Shown here: one piece after another, positions 32,401 through 47,400 of the stretch | Layout of the letters: each line of letters starts with the position of its first letter | How positions within the stretch are numbered: position 1 is the first letter of the stretch | DNA from: Monarcha castaneiventris obscurior | Lineage: Eukaryota > Chordata > Aves > Passeriformes > Monarchidae | Assembly: GCA_026261815.1 (NCBI GenBank) | Contig: JAMPIT010000848.1 | Span: 1,364,001 to 1,428,000, forward strand | DNA: 64,000 bases | Reading direction: 5' to 3' | The notes under the pieces: model-generated | The model's input: only the letters and a program-made list of their open reading frames with translations | Told to the model about the DNA's origin: nothing | The model's database searches: none | Made by a program: the position numbers and the translations under genes

Positions 32401-35400
32401 GCTAACACATAACACTCAGTTATCAGGAATATCCTCCCAATCTGAACAGAGACTTTTGCATGCATATGACGACAAAAATTAAAAATCAAGTCACCTTGAG
32501 AACCATATTCCTTTCAATTCTAAATAACTCCACCTTACTAATAAGTAAATGCAAGCATTATCTAGTCAACACCAAAGGCCTAAATCCTACCTGTTAAAAA
32601 ACAAACTGAAAAAAAAAAAAGAGAGAAAAAATTCTCACAAAGAAAAGGCAGCAACAGCCCCCAAATCATTAAAAACTGGCTCAGAAAAACATCACTAAAT
32701 TCAGGAATGGAAACTAAGGGAGTAACCCAGAAACCAAGATTTCCTAGAATAGATGAATACTTACTGGATTGATTGGATACACAACACAGCACAATAGAAA
32801 ACTGTCTGCTCCATGCTTAACCCTCTCTATCCCTCTGGGCCTGAGATGCTGTGCTGACTCCTGGCAGAGCTGTCAAGGAGTGGAGAGACCATGAGCCAGA
32901 GCTGGGACAGGGAATGCTGGCTGCTCCCCTCAAGAATACACAGCAGCAGAGACACAGAACCCCCTTCCAGCTTGAGGGCTTTGCTTTTTCCCCAAGTTCT
33001 GGCCATATTCTGCAACACGGGACTCTGGAAGCAAGTTTTATGGGAAACCATGTTTTTCACTTAGCCCATGACGTGCTTGGAAACTGCACCTTGCAGATTT
33101 TTCCACAAGGTCCTTCCACTCCATGAAACTGAATAACACAAAGTGCAGTTAAAAGAAGCTGCTGCTTTCCGAGGCCTTCGTTTGTACTCTGTGTCGAGCT
33201 AACTGCCTCACTGCTCAGTAGGCTTATATTAAGATTAATAGTATTTGGATGCTATTTGCTTTTTTTAGATGAAATAATGAGATCTCTGCTGTAAGCAGGA
33301 GTTTCAGGATGATACAGAAAAAACTGGCACTGTGCCACATGGATGCTCTTGCTAATCAACATTCCCTTTCAGTGCGGGGTGTTCTACATCCTCAGTGGCC
33401 AAGAGAATGAGATACTCAGTCCTTGAAACAAATGCAAAATCAGAATTAACCACCACTGAATGAATCTGACAGAGTGTTTCATTCCAAAGCAGCCTTGCTT
33501 GAACATTATAGAGCTGACTGTAATCAACATGACAGGAAATTCATCCTGAGCACTGCTGCGTGGCCTGGTTCACCTTGTCGCGTTCCACAGCACGGATTTC
33601 AGCTCTTTTGGCTGAGAGTGTGCACTGGACACATCCTCTCCTGCTCAGGGTCAAGCAGGAACATGCTGTAAGTCATCACAGCAATTGCATCTACTGAAAA
33701 AAATCTAGCTAAGCATTAATGAGAATCTGGAAAGTGAATAGGAAGAGCAGCCGGTCAGGCAGTTTTGATATGTCGCAGCTTGAGTCAGTTGTAGGAAAGC
33801 AAAAGACCACAAGTCAGGGGAAAAATGCATCAGAGGCTCAGCAGAAATTTGCAGAGTACATCATGAAGTGAAAGGTCTGACAGCCATGTGATTATATGTT
33901 CAGGTAACATTAGTACACCACAGTAGTGCAGCAGGCTGATTAGGTATTCCTTAGCTTCTGCACCTTGCCACTTAACCCTGAGTATTATTCAATGTAGTCA
34001 CTAGAAAAAGAACAGAAAAACTTCTGCCATTCCTCAAGCTCACTGCATCAGAACCCATCTCAAAAGCAAAGTGAAGCCAAATGCCAGGGTGAAGCCAGGT
34101 TTCTTCATTCTGCAGCAGCACTAAACCAGCAAATCTGAGGTTCTATCAGAAAGATGCAGTCCAGGAATCAGAGCTTGAATGATGTATTTCCTTACAGAGT
34201 CTTCAGTTCATTTTCAGACCTTAAATTTTTTCAGTCTTGCTCTTCTAAATTTGACAAGGCTTCTTTCTTCTGCAGCATCATTCATCACACTTCAGCAGAG
34301 ATGGTGTTTCTGCTCTTGGCAGAATTACACACTCTCAAACTGTAACTCATTTCCTTGCTTTCCTCTTTGTTTAGGACAACAGAAAAGGCAGCAGTTGAGG
34401 CCTCCACAGAATATTTCTCCAGCTGCTGGGAATGCCTCAACCTCTGCAAAGTTCAGAAGCTCTCAGAAAAAGCCCAGGCTGCTACCACTGTAGGATGGAC
34501 ACAAATCCTCATTTCATTTGCCAAATACCCTTCCAGAAATGAACACTGGAGGGGGATGCATTTGATGTTCACAACAAAAATCAACATCTAGGGCACGAGC
34601 CAACAGCTACATATTCACCTCTCCAAGCATCTTAATGCTTTTATTGCTAAGCAAGAGCGTGGTCATACACTTGTTCACTTCAGTAAAATGCATAAAAACA
34701 CTGTAAGATTTTTATTTGCTTTTTTTGTTTCGTATTATTCTGTTTGCAGCACTACTATAATCATAAATACCTACAAGCACCTACAAAGTGAAGGAACTTT
34801 GCATCATGCAAAGAAACACAGTTCTTGCCTCGAGCCACGCATGGCCCGACAGATCCACATTCCCTGTGGTTGTCAGCTCATCACATCCCTGCACAGCAGC
34901 CTGTGCTCGTGTCCCACATCCAGAGGCACCAATGGCTCACAGCTGCCAGGACTGGTGCACAGCCCAGCATTTCTTGCCCTGTTAGTCACCAGCCTGGTCC
35001 TACAGACCCAGGTCGGACCCTGTGTCCAGGGGCTCCAGCTCAGGATCTCCCTGCCTGGGTCGCAGAGCTGACCCCACTCTGCTGCTGGTTCTCACAGCTG
35101 CTCCTGCTACTACACGCATGTAAAATACTCTCAATTTTGTTTCCTGGCAGGAACCCTAAAACTTCATCTTCTGTTTCACTGTCTAAACCACTGAAATGAA
35201 TATACTACACAACCCAAGAATTCCTGTCTGAGGGAAGCAGCAGCCACAAAGCTGTGCCAACAGTGACACGCTACAGAGACCCAGGCAGTGGAAGCAGCAC
35301 AGCAATAAATTGCCTATTAACCCACTGAACTAAATTGTATTTCAAGAAAATGTGTAGTGCTGGGTAGTCCAGAAAACCTCAACTGAAAATGCACTTCATC

Positions 35401-38400
35401 CCTCAGAGATGCATTATCAAAGAGGGTTTGCAAATTTGTGTGGGCACGGCATTAACACCTTATTAAAGGTGCCTTGAAGCCATGAATATTAAAACCCACA
35501 AACATCTAAAAACCCCCAGAACTCTCAGCAGGACTCTAAGTGACAATTTTTCAGCTGCAGCCAAGAGTCAGAATATTTCCCCTAAGCTGGATCTTAAATA
35601 CAGTATGTTCTTTAGATTTGTAGCTGCAGACATGTAAACACACACTTATTTGAGTGCATACACCCCTCTCCATACACACTGCCCTACATACACGTACTGC
35701 CTATGCTGCAACATGTTCCTGCCACCTTTCACCAACACAGCTACAGAAGGTACATGGAAGAACTGCCTTCACCCACTGCAAATCAAACCAGAAAATCTGA
35801 ATGCACAATCTTTTCTCTATTTTTTCTGCCTCTTCTCCCCATCAGATTAAAATAACTCTCCCTCCACTCACTCCAGGTTTTCTACGGTCAGCAGTTATTT
35901 CAGGTACACATGAAGCTTCTACACAATTTGCCATTTCCTTGTACTACCTTTCCTTGGTTCTTCCAGTCTCATCTATTTATCTGACTTCATTTTACAGCTG
36001 CCTGGTACACCTGCATTGTATGCTGTCCCCACCACATTCCAGTTTTACTCAAACTAATTCCCTGGATTTTTTCTCCTTGCCTGCCATGCATTCCAGAAGA
36101 GTGCTCTGACTTCAAAAGACAATTCTCCTTGAAGTTGCGCAGGCTCAGGTGCTGGAGGACAAAAAACCTCCCCAGCTGATTGAGCTCTGTAATTGTAATG
36201 GGGCAGCAATGGCCAAAAATAACGCAAATCAGAAAATTTCCATCGGAAGTTCAATACTAATGTGAGGACACCTCATCTCATTCTTATAGAAACAACAGTT
36301 CCTGTTTCTACACCGGTCTGAAAGTGGATTTATTTCCTGTCATCTGCTATTGTGAATGTCCACTCCACCTCTGATCTATCCCAGCCATGGGAGATCAAAC
36401 AGCAGCTGCAGTATCAAGCCCACAACTGCTGAGCAAGATGAAGCACCATTTAAAAAGAAATTCAGTGTTCAGATGTTGAATGACAGTATCCCCCATATCT
36501 TTCAGGAAGTTAACCTGAGGAATACTTACCTTTGAAAATATATGCCTTGTTCTAGGCTATTTAGTATCAGTTTGGGGCCAGCAGATTTTACTGATAGTAT
36601 TAAAGAAAATCTACTTTATTAAGTGCTCTTAGACTACAACGAAAACACCACAATACCACTCCCAGGATAATGGAATTCTAATTATTACACTTTGATTTTT
36701 TTCCATTGCTACCCTAAAACCACAGTTTGTCCATATGTTATGATCTTCAGGCTCTGTGCCAGCTTTCTCCCTTCAAATCACCAGTGCTTCTTTGCCCCTC
36801 GCTGTTTCAATCCTTACTCATGCCAGCTGTATCTGTGCTGAAGTGTAATTCCTTTCCAAAGCCATCTTCCTCAGCAGTGTCCCTCAGTTAAACAGCCTCA
36901 CTGCAATTGATGACAAGAGCTTTGTCACAGGGGTTTGACATGCAGAGCATTAGCCCGCAAGACACAAACACACTGAGCTTATGTATGTTTTGACAATTTG
37001 CTGTTTCATGAGGGACAGCATTAACAGGATTAGTAAACAACTGCAGCTCTTTAGACCACAAAAGCTTCTTTTCAAAAAGACACAGATTAGCTACTTTCAT
37101 TGCTATCACAGTGAAAGACTTCGCAAGCAAATAAAATACAAAAAACATCCGGAGTGATTTCCAAATTAGGTATTTCCATCTCTTAAAATACAGCCCTGAC
37201 TTTTCTTACTGTCAGAAGCCACTCTACCCAACCAACAGCCTTGGCCAGATGAGGACGGTGAAGTAAACAATCCATCTTCTAGCCAAACACACCCTCTCAT
37301 CCAAGTCAGGAAACTTAGAGCACAAGAGGAAAAACTCATAGTACCAAAGATTCTGGAAAAGATACCTCAAGAGAGCAAAGCCTACAATGAGTAGATATGT
37401 AAAATTAGATTGTTTTAAGTTATTTTCTCATTTCAGACCTTGCCTGATTGCTACAAATTTCAGATCCTTCTAGTAAAATGCTTATTAGCACTACAAAGAA
37501 AAATCCAGGCTTATCAATACTGTGAGAACATCAAAGACTCACACAAAACTGATAAGCAGATCTGGCCTGCCTTATCTGTAACCAGCATCTTCCACTGTTT
37601 ATTAACCCTCTACAAGGGCAGAACAATGGAATGCTGTAATCAGGCAACATCCCTCACTGAGGTTTGAGAGCTGACACGAATTATCAATTGTGCCTCATGG
37701 TTACTGTTGGAGTGGCATTTCGGGCAACTCTGTTTAGACTGCTACAGCACCGAGGCCACCTTATGTGGCAGAATGACAAAGATGCCAATCTAAACAGGTG
37801 TTTAATAAGATCCTATTATTTAAATAAGATCATTCTTTATTTTCTAATGTAATGAAGAACTGTGTTTATACCTAACAGTGAGCACGCAGCCTGCCCCATT
37901 GCCATCAGCAGGATTACTACCATTAACCAAGCAGCTCAGCCAGCAAAACACTTAATTTTCAGAATTACATTTCTGCCTCTGCCAGAGCTACAATTTTGAA
38001 TTAACATTCCTTATCAAAAGGATATTTTCCAAACAGAAAACCTCCATTATTGTCACAACATTTCAGCTAATGCATTAGAAATTTTAATTTCATGTTGTCA
38101 TTACGGATTTCTCAGTTTCACAGTCTCAAACTGACTCAAAATTATTTATTGTTCTGGGCCTTTTAAAACATTATTGTGTAGCATTTTGCTACCTATTTAC
38201 TGCCTCTCTTAAAAGCAAACAGCAGTATGTCTATCATTTATGTATTTTTTGACACACACACAGGTGTCCTTCTTTAAGCAAGAAAAAACCTCAAAACCTG
38301 ACCCAAGACTTCCACAGAAAAATAGATCAGTTGCCAGACAAGATTTGGTTTCATGGCATCATCTGTGTCCACGTCTGAAAGTGTTTTTTCTGACTCACTC

Positions 38401-41400
38401 GTAAGGCTGATGCTATGTGTGAAGAAATTCAGTCACAAGACACTGAGAAATTCCAACATAAACACACCACAAAGAAAACACTCAAAATGAAATTTATCTG
38501 GGAACAAGGTTGCCGAGCTGTCAGAGGACGAGGCTTGCCATGAGCATAAACAGACACTGCAATTGCTGCAGCACAGTCTCCTTCCAGGAGATTTTGTCCT
38601 CCACATCCCCTCCCACCCCACCCCGCAGCAGCTGCTCATCACCAGCTCCGAGGTGTAGAGAAGCCCTTAATGTGCCGCCAAGGGGCAGTTTAGCAGATGG
38701 CAGAGTGACATACAACCACAGCCATTAATTAAACTCCTCGCTAGTCCCACAACTGTGCTGCCGAAACAACTTCCATGGAGAAGGCACGTTTCAGATAAAC
38801 AGCTGTGAACAGCTGGCTGCACAGCCTCGAGCAAGGGGGCTCAGCTCAGCCCCAGGTTGTTTTAGGGTCCTGCCCTCCCTGTTAGAAGGAGCTACACAGG
38901 AAACATAGGTTACTGTCTTTCACTATCCAGCCCCATTCACACTCCACCACAGAAGCTGTGGCTAAGTGGCTGTTAAAGGATGGAGAGCAGAAGATCTGGC
39001 TTAAACTGCTTCCCCTAATCAAGCAGGGGATCAGGAGGCAGGTGAAGGACACCTAACCATCAGGAAAAGAAACAAAAAAACAAGCAATATAAAAAAAACC
39101 CCAGCTAATTATGGCAAAAAGAAAGTTGATTTTTTGAAAAGGGGGATGTCATGCCAAAATAGGCTATGCATTAGGTAAGTCTATTTTTCTTTAAGAAGTA
39201 GAGAGCTCTGGGCCTTCCAGGTGCATAGAAACATCTAGACTGAACATCAGAACAGATTTGCACTCTTCAGCTATGACACTGCTTTCTTACCCGTTTTACT
39301 CCAAGTGTAAAGATAACTAGAACCAAGATAACCTAGAACCAAACGTAAAGGTAACACCTGGAATCAAATGTAAAGGTAAAACCTGGAGTCATGTAAAGAC
39401 AACACCTAGAATCATCTCCCTCAGGAGAAACCCACAGATTAGGAGTCCAGGGAGAGGGTTTGGTGAGCCAACTGTTCTGCCAGCCCTGGTAACAGGCACT
39501 CACCTCCAGCTTCTTCTCCTTCTCCGTGAGCACATCCTTCTGGTTCTGGGTGTACTCGATGAGCATCCGCGCCAGCTGGCGCCGGTCCTCCAGCTCAGCC
39601 GCCAGCCGCCCGTTGTACTCGGCCAGCAGCAGACACGCCTCGTCCACCGTCTTCGACAGCCGCTCCGCAGCCTCTTTGTCTGCGTGCAAACAGGTTGGGT
39701 GATTTAGAGGACAAAGTTTAAAACTTCCAGTTGTTGACAGAAGGGCTGCAATTCATGAGCCGCAGGCACAATAACATCTTGTTCGTAAATACACTTCTGG
39801 CTTGACAGGAAAATAAGGGCTGTTATCACAGGGATATAGAGGAAATAGGACATACACCCTTTGTGGGCTGTATTTTAGACACTGACATAACTGACTGCAT
39901 TTAATCCTCGAAGAGATGTCAGTGAAAGAGAGGATATAAATCTATTAATAGTAAGCCTCTATGAACAGGTTGGAAGTATCTTCAGGTAAACAAATCAATT
40001 GGTTTCTACATTTAAACACAGTGCGCACTTGCTAATTCCTTTTGTATATGAGTAATTTCAAATGTATTGACACAAACCTAGGAATTGCACACAGTCCAGC
40101 TGGACACTGTAAGATTATAAAGAACCGAATAAGTGATAGTTCATAATGAGTTCTAAATTAAAACTACCTCCAGGATCAAGAGTCAAATCAGTTCAACCTC
40201 TAAATGCTTCTATTCTAAAATTACTTTTCAAATGCAATTGCAAAAGTTAATTTAAACAAAGACTGACAGATTAATGGGGGTAGCAATTTGCCTTTCCCAC
40301 AGCAATCAAGGAGTATGTGTGTACTCAGCAGTCTGGTAGAACTCAAAAATATATCAATCAAGGACAATATGTGTACTCAGCACAGCCTGATAAAACTTCA
40401 AGATATCTTAACAGTTGAGGTGTTCAAAAGCAAACACATCCACTTGAGAACTCTGGCCCAATTTCCTTTATATTCTTGCAAAATGCTGATGATGCTCTCA
40501 AAGTACAAAAGCCTCAGTCCAAGCCAAAAAAATGGAAGCAGCTATATAAGTTTAATCTTCAGTGTTACTTCACAGGACTGCTATCTGTTAATTACCCCGG
40601 AACTACAAAGCAAGGACACAAAAGCAGGAATTTACTCCACCATATGCTGGGATTATTAAAAAAAAACCCCACACTTTGATTTCTAAGTTATTCTTTGGAC
40701 CCACGTTCATTCATCTTCCAGTCTCATACCTGTAATTTTCTCCAGTAATGAAACATCTTGAACTTCCTGAGGCAGGGAAGCAATTTTTTGCCGCACGGTC
40801 GCATCTCCTGAAGCTGCATTTTCCAGGTCTTGTAGGGCTTTGATCAAATCCTCGGTCTAAGAGAAGTGAGCCAACAGTAAAACCAGGTAACCTTAACCAC
40901 ATCCATTTCCCAGGGATGTGGCCACTGCAGAGGAGCTCACCCACCTCTGAAAGGCACCATTTGGGGAATATTTTCTTCAAGTAATTTTTAAACCTAACAC
41001 AGGGAGCATTCACTGAATTGACACTACCCCAGTGTTTAGCTCCTCCTGCATAATTACAGCAGGGTCATCCTTTTCAAGACTCTGCAGTGGGAAACTTCTC
41101 AGTCCAATTAAGAGAAGTGATCATTTAAGACATAGCTGAGAAGGACATGACCACACTAGTCTAAGAGAACCACCAGCCCTGGGTGCTGTCTCAAGCTGGG
41201 ACTGAATCTTCCACCCAAGCATCCCTGACAGTCTCTTCACCTCCCTGGAGTGCACAGGCACCTTTTTGTTCTGTTCCATAGCTACATTCTGACAGAGCAA
41301 AAATACCCAACACCAAATTTCCATCAGTCCAAACAAAACTCTATTAGATTTCCATCATGACGTGGTTTAGAATTCTGTAATTTGTTACTGACCATAAACT

Positions 41401-44400
41401 CCCATGATGTTCTTCCTGTAAGGCAAACTTTATAATGTCCTGATTTTGCAAAGCCATGGCTGTCCTCACCCAGCTCCCTGCAAGCACAAAGCTTTCTGCA
41501 ACTGGTGTCCCCTCAGCTCATCTCTCAGCTGGCTTTAGAGCCCTGAGGAAAGATGTGTCAGTTTGAATTAATTCACTCAAAAGGCATCCAAACTTAAAAA
41601 GGACATGGATGAGGACAGCTCTAGGAGGATCATCCCCGACATGTTATATTTCCTCCTTGCTCAAAACGAATTTAAACAGAGAAACTCCCTGAACAGGAAG
41701 AACAAAGTGTTGCTTTTTTGTTTTAAAAAACAGAACAGTTCAGGAGTACAGGAGGTTTTTGAAACAGAACACTAAGCCCATAAACACAATCACTGATTTT
41801 TAAACTACAGTTCAATAGTTTGAAAACTAATGAAAACACTGACAAATTTTAGATAAATATTTTCTTAATCTGAAAAACAAAGAGGTCAATTACCTAATAT
41901 TTACTACTTCCTTGCCAACTGCAAATTATATCCAACAGTAAAAATGTTTATAATCAAGAGAAAACATAAGCTGCAAGGCATCTGGGGTTAAAAAAAACCA
42001 ACAAAATTTTCACTTATTTCCTTGACAACTGTTATTTATTTTTATTTTTCAATGTTTACAGTTTACCAGATGGATGGTGTAATTTTTTTATCCTCTTCAA
42101 ATAGACTCTGGGTTAACATATGTTCATTCTGTAGCCTCAAATGACCACAATGATTTTCTATTTCACTCCAACTATTTCCACACTAGTAACATGGAGCCTC
42201 TAAAGTCTTCAGTGCTGGTTTTCCTACCAGCTCTATACAAACGTAACAGATGTTGTGCTTTTTAATAACTTATGGAAAGAGGTGGCCTACAAAAGAAAAT
42301 TGTGTATTAACCGTGTCACAGCTTTAGGTTTTAGAGGTTACACACTGATCTTAAAAAGAATTTAAAATACAGCCTGGTCTTCTAGCAGTCCTTTGAGGTT
42401 CTTTCCTGGCTGCACTACTCAGACCTTGGAATACCTCTGGAATTGCTCCAAAGTGACACACTACTGCAGCAGGAAAAAGGAATCTGTTGCATTTCACGTG
42501 GACTTCTCAACCCCAAACTGCATCTCGCCACTAAACCCATTCCATTTGTTGTCAGCTCCACCTTGTGGCTGTGACACAGGGGAGGTGGCCGTGTGGCTTC
42601 CAGAGCTCCTCCCACGCTCAACCCATCCCACATACCAGCAGTGGCCCAGCACTGGGGTCTTGGGGTGAGTAGCTCCCAGGGTAATCATCATCTTCCTCCT
42701 CTTGTATTTGCTGGAAAGTTCGCTTTAGAGACTTCTTCTCCTCTGAAACTGAAGACATAGAAACAACTCATTTGGATGCCAGATCTGCCCACCTTAACTA
42801 TCTCTGCTTCAAAGAATTACACTAAATGGATACTCTGATGGTTAAGCCCTCTAGGGAACGACCACAGCTGGACTTTGATGTTGGCAGCATATTCCAAACA
42901 CTCAAATGCAAAACAGTAACACAAGGTTGATTTTGCCCCCACATGGATCTTTGTATACACCAGCCTGAGGATACACGAGCAGTGTGCACTTCATACATGT
43001 TTGTGTCTCCTACAATTAAAGCAGGAAAGGCAAATAAATGTGCTATTTGTCAATAAATGACAGATTTCAACCCTGCTCAGATGCTCTGCCTAGCACTGAG
43101 CATAGAGGTGAGGATTTCTACCAGCAGAAATGAAGCATTGATGTGAGGGTACACAAGGACAAAAGAATCTCAACTTATCTTTCTGCATCAACTATCTGCT
43201 CACTATGGTCCCACAATCAACAAAATAATTGCTGGTTATTCAACCTTCCACTCTTTCATCAAGAAAAGGGCTTCAGGACAGCTCTGTGAAACTACAACTC
43301 CAAGACGTGACAGCAACAACAGCAATGGGCAGAGCACAAAATGATCTCCAAGCAGGTAACCTGCAACACTTCAGAAACAGGGACGTCATAAAGCAACACA
43401 GCATTGGTTAAATAAACCTCAGCATGGCAAACATTAGATTGAAAGGGAAGTTTATTTAAATGAGTCAGAAGTCTTAATGAAGCCTTTGATTCAGCCACAG
43501 AACCTTCAAAAGAAGGTAGATCATTTTTCAGACTTGACACCAAAGATAATAAGATCCAGGGTAATTTGTAAGAAATCTTTGGACAGTCTTAAGAACTTAA
43601 GTCTTAAGTCTCTATTCAATGGAATCAAGTCTTGCCAAGATAATAGTGGAGTTCAAGAACAGACTCTGTATATACTTTGATTCACAGGAAAATTCAAGAT
43701 TACTCAATTTAAAACAAAACCAGACTGTCCCATTCAATTTAAAACAAAACCAGATTTTCAAACAGAAAGGTCTGTCCTTCAATGCAGAGTTTTGCCTGCC
43801 TTGTCAGGTGGGACATATGGAAAACGTCATTCCAATGGAGAGAAATCAGAGAAGCTGTTACATCCTGCTTGTTGCAGGAAAAGCTGAATGACCTTCCCAA
43901 GGCAGACACAAGCACGTCTGTCAGTCACTCAATGGAAGGCAAAGCAGCACAGAAAAATTACCCTAAACCAAAGGAACTGTTGATGTTTGCTAGAACAAAG
44001 CTACCTAGGCTAGAAAAAGGACAGTTTAATTATTGTATGTACACTGAGGTATGAGTGCTTGACAATCTCACTGACAAGTCAGTGAGGCACCAGATCAACA
44101 AGGAAAACAGCTGCTGCCCACTGAGGTCTGTGAAAAACATGAGTTGGGTTGAACAGGAGATGAGCAGATGATACAGCGGCCAAAGAGAGCATTTAAAATT
44201 ACCCAGCCAAACACAACGGGCCATCAGTATTTATCACTTGTATGTACTTATCATAAAGTAATTAACCAACAGAGGATAAACACGAGCCAATCAACAGAGG
44301 AATGCATGACCGCAGCGATCACACAAGTGAAAATTAAAATGAGAGCTGGGATTCAAATTGCTGAAGAGTTATTCCTGCTCTGTTGACAACTGGTCTACCA

Positions 44401-47400
44401 CAAGACACAGCATTACACTTGCTCACCACTCTGACACAGAGGATTCAGAATTCATTGAATATTCCATCTGAACAAGGTCAAGTGAGTCTGACTGAAGCCA
44501 CTCTGAAGTAGGTAGTGCTGAGCACCTGCAAACCTAAGCACCAGGCACTAGAGAATCCCAAAAACACTATCTCAATTTCATCAAAATAGGAAAAAACCCT
44601 ATGCTTTTCTGCAAACCCAAGCGCATATGGAGCAAAAGGATCCCTGAAAGAGAGCAGAAGCACAGCACAGATTATAACACACCTTGCTTAGGTAACTTAA
44701 AAAATACGCCAGCCAGGAGTAATTTAACCATCACAGTCTACACTAGCAGAAAAGTGTGTCAAATCCAGCCAGAAAAGGGGAAAACAAGCACTGAGCGCAT
44801 CCAGAACCGATCAGAATGTAATGCATATCCAAAAGAATCAAGATATCCTTGTAGAATACAGACAGCTTCTTCCACGAAAATCAAGACCCCATCTCAACAT
44901 GGACATAAAGAAGACAAAGAAACCCCAATGAAGTCAGCTCCCCTGCTTTGCTGTTCTCTTCACAGCTCAGGCTGAACTACTCCCAAAAAGCCTCCAAAAG
45001 GCAAAGCACTCCCCATTTCTCCAAAGGAGCTGCTCTCCTAATAGCTTTGCACTGACACTCCAGGCTGTTGTTACCTTGCTGTTGCAGAGCCCACAGAGAC
45101 CTGCAAAAGTATTTCTGCACCAACTTTTATGCTTCAAACCATCTCTGGTGGCTTGAGGAAGGTTACAGTGCCAAAGGCCTTGCTGACAGCTATGAGCTTT
45201 TCCTGCCAGCTGGCCACCTCGAGGGATCTTGTCATCTCAGGTGCTCATTTTTTGTTCTCAGCTCTTAGTACCTGTTTTTAAGGCTTCTAATGATCCAGCA
45301 CCCCCTCCAACCCCTTCTCTCTTTGGGGGTAGATTACTTGTGGCTGCTGAAGTTCTCATTACAATATTACAATAAATTACAATCTCATTTGTTGGCAGCC
45401 TCTCCCAGGGTGAGCATAACTGGAGCTGAGCTGCTCCAAAAGCATACCTAGTCCTGTGTCCAGGTGCTTTTATTTCACCTACCCTCAGAAGCCTCCCTGC
45501 CTGCTCTCCTCTCTGTTCTTCTCCATATTTTAATACAGGTCTGACTTTCTGTGCCAGAATTTGCAACATAAACACAATGAGAGCAGTCAGGAAGCAGCTC
45601 AGTCCTGTGTTAAGAGTGACACACTCCTACATCACAGTGCACTCAAGGACCTTCTTCAACTGCCTATTACAAAGGCAACAGAAAGAAAACACATCAGCTA
45701 TATTGGTTGTATTGCCTGAAGGGTTTCACATCAAACCTTTAAGACCTAGTTTTTCCAGTTTTTGAGAGAAATGGGTGTTTTTTCTCTTCCCTATTGCTTG
45801 TGAAAAGAAACATTCTACTAAAAATGAGACTAATGAGAAAGCAAACGCAAGCTTAACGAATACATTTAGAGATAAAACAATATATCAATATTCAAAAGCT
45901 CATTTCCATACATATGCATATCTCCTTAAGGAACTCAGAAGACAAAAATCTGCTAGTCAGCTGCACCACTGAGCAGTCAAACCAGGGAATACAAAGCTTA
46001 GTAAGGGCTGGTTCTCTTACCCCTCTGTCTCTGTCTCTCTGAAGGGAAATCAGCTCTGCTCCACAGCAGGAACTCAGCATGTGCAGACAACTGAACTGCT
46101 GTGCATTACCCAATGCCTTGCTACTCACAAAACAAGAAACAAACTGTACCACTGAAACACTCACTGATGAGCTTTAAAAACATATTTCCTCACTGATACA
46201 GGACTCAGCTGCATTTTGGCAAGTCTCACAACTCTAAGTGGTGCTCTCAAGACAAGCAGAGCCATCCTGCTCAGACAGAAGCACCCACCAGCCCAGGAAT
46301 TTAAGACATTGCAGTATGAAAAATAACAGAACTACCTGCACTGACCTGTTGCCATACCTTGGGCTGAAGAAAAGAGTAGTTGTTATCACAGCACCAGGTG
46401 CTCTTAAGGAGCGCCAACATTTTAACAGCACAGCTTGCACCAATCTACAAACACTGACATTGCCTATTTCTCAGCTGTGTCTACCCTGGGTGCCCACAAA
46501 CCCAGAAAGGGTTTGAAGAAGCACTGGACTATGGTTTTCCACATTTACAACAACTGTTCTACCTGGAAACCAAGAGACCTTAATCTCCATCTTGCTTGTG
46601 TTCACCTGTTTGAAAATGGAACACAGTAACCATAAAAAAGCCTTCTGCAACCCACCAGAAACTCCAACACCAATTTATCTCAGAAATCCATAAAACCCCC
46701 AGGTGAAACTAGCTCTTACCATCAAGAAGCTAGTTTGCACACACACCAGTCAAAACAAGAAAAAAACCCACAGGATAACTCTGCTGAATTTTTCAATTTT
46801 TTTTACCTTAAAAATCGTAATTTCTTTTTGACCATGAACTGACAAGGCAGCAACATTCACACTCATGAAAAGGCCTGAACTTTCCTTCAAATAAAAGATA
46901 CTACATTAATATCTCTAATTACCCAGACAAAAACTAAGTTTCTTGCCAAGTGAAGCTGTGCACACAGCAGTTCTTGAAGGGTTTGTAGTCCTTCACTCTG
47001 CTTCCCACAGACAAAAGTCTGTTACTCATATGAAGTCTGATTTTGTACAAAGGTTTTTAAGTTGAGAAGACAATGGTAGCAGAAGTGGTTGATACCATCA
47101 GCCAAAGGGAAAGGACACTAAGCAACAGCTGATTGCCAACTGACCAGGAAATAACACATGGTATCAATTATCAATGCCTTTAGATTCAAAGTTAAACACT
47201 TGTGAAACACCTACCCAGGTACATTAAATTACCAGTTTCAAATCCTCAATTGATCAGGTCAGGATTATCAGGAGTGTAAATTCTGGCCTTTGATGACACA
47301 CAGGTGCCTCATTCATTGCACCCAGACAAGAGGAACACCAACAGGAGCCAGCTCATGAAGAGACTGTTGACCCTCACCCCTCAGAGCACAGATCCCGTCT

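Noticed and set aside
29416..39503. Small RNA genes (snoRNA, tRNA, microRNA) in the longest RPRD1B intron
   Set aside because: I found no C/D or H/ACA box arrangement or tRNA arms by eye; a covariance-model search would be needed to exclude them.
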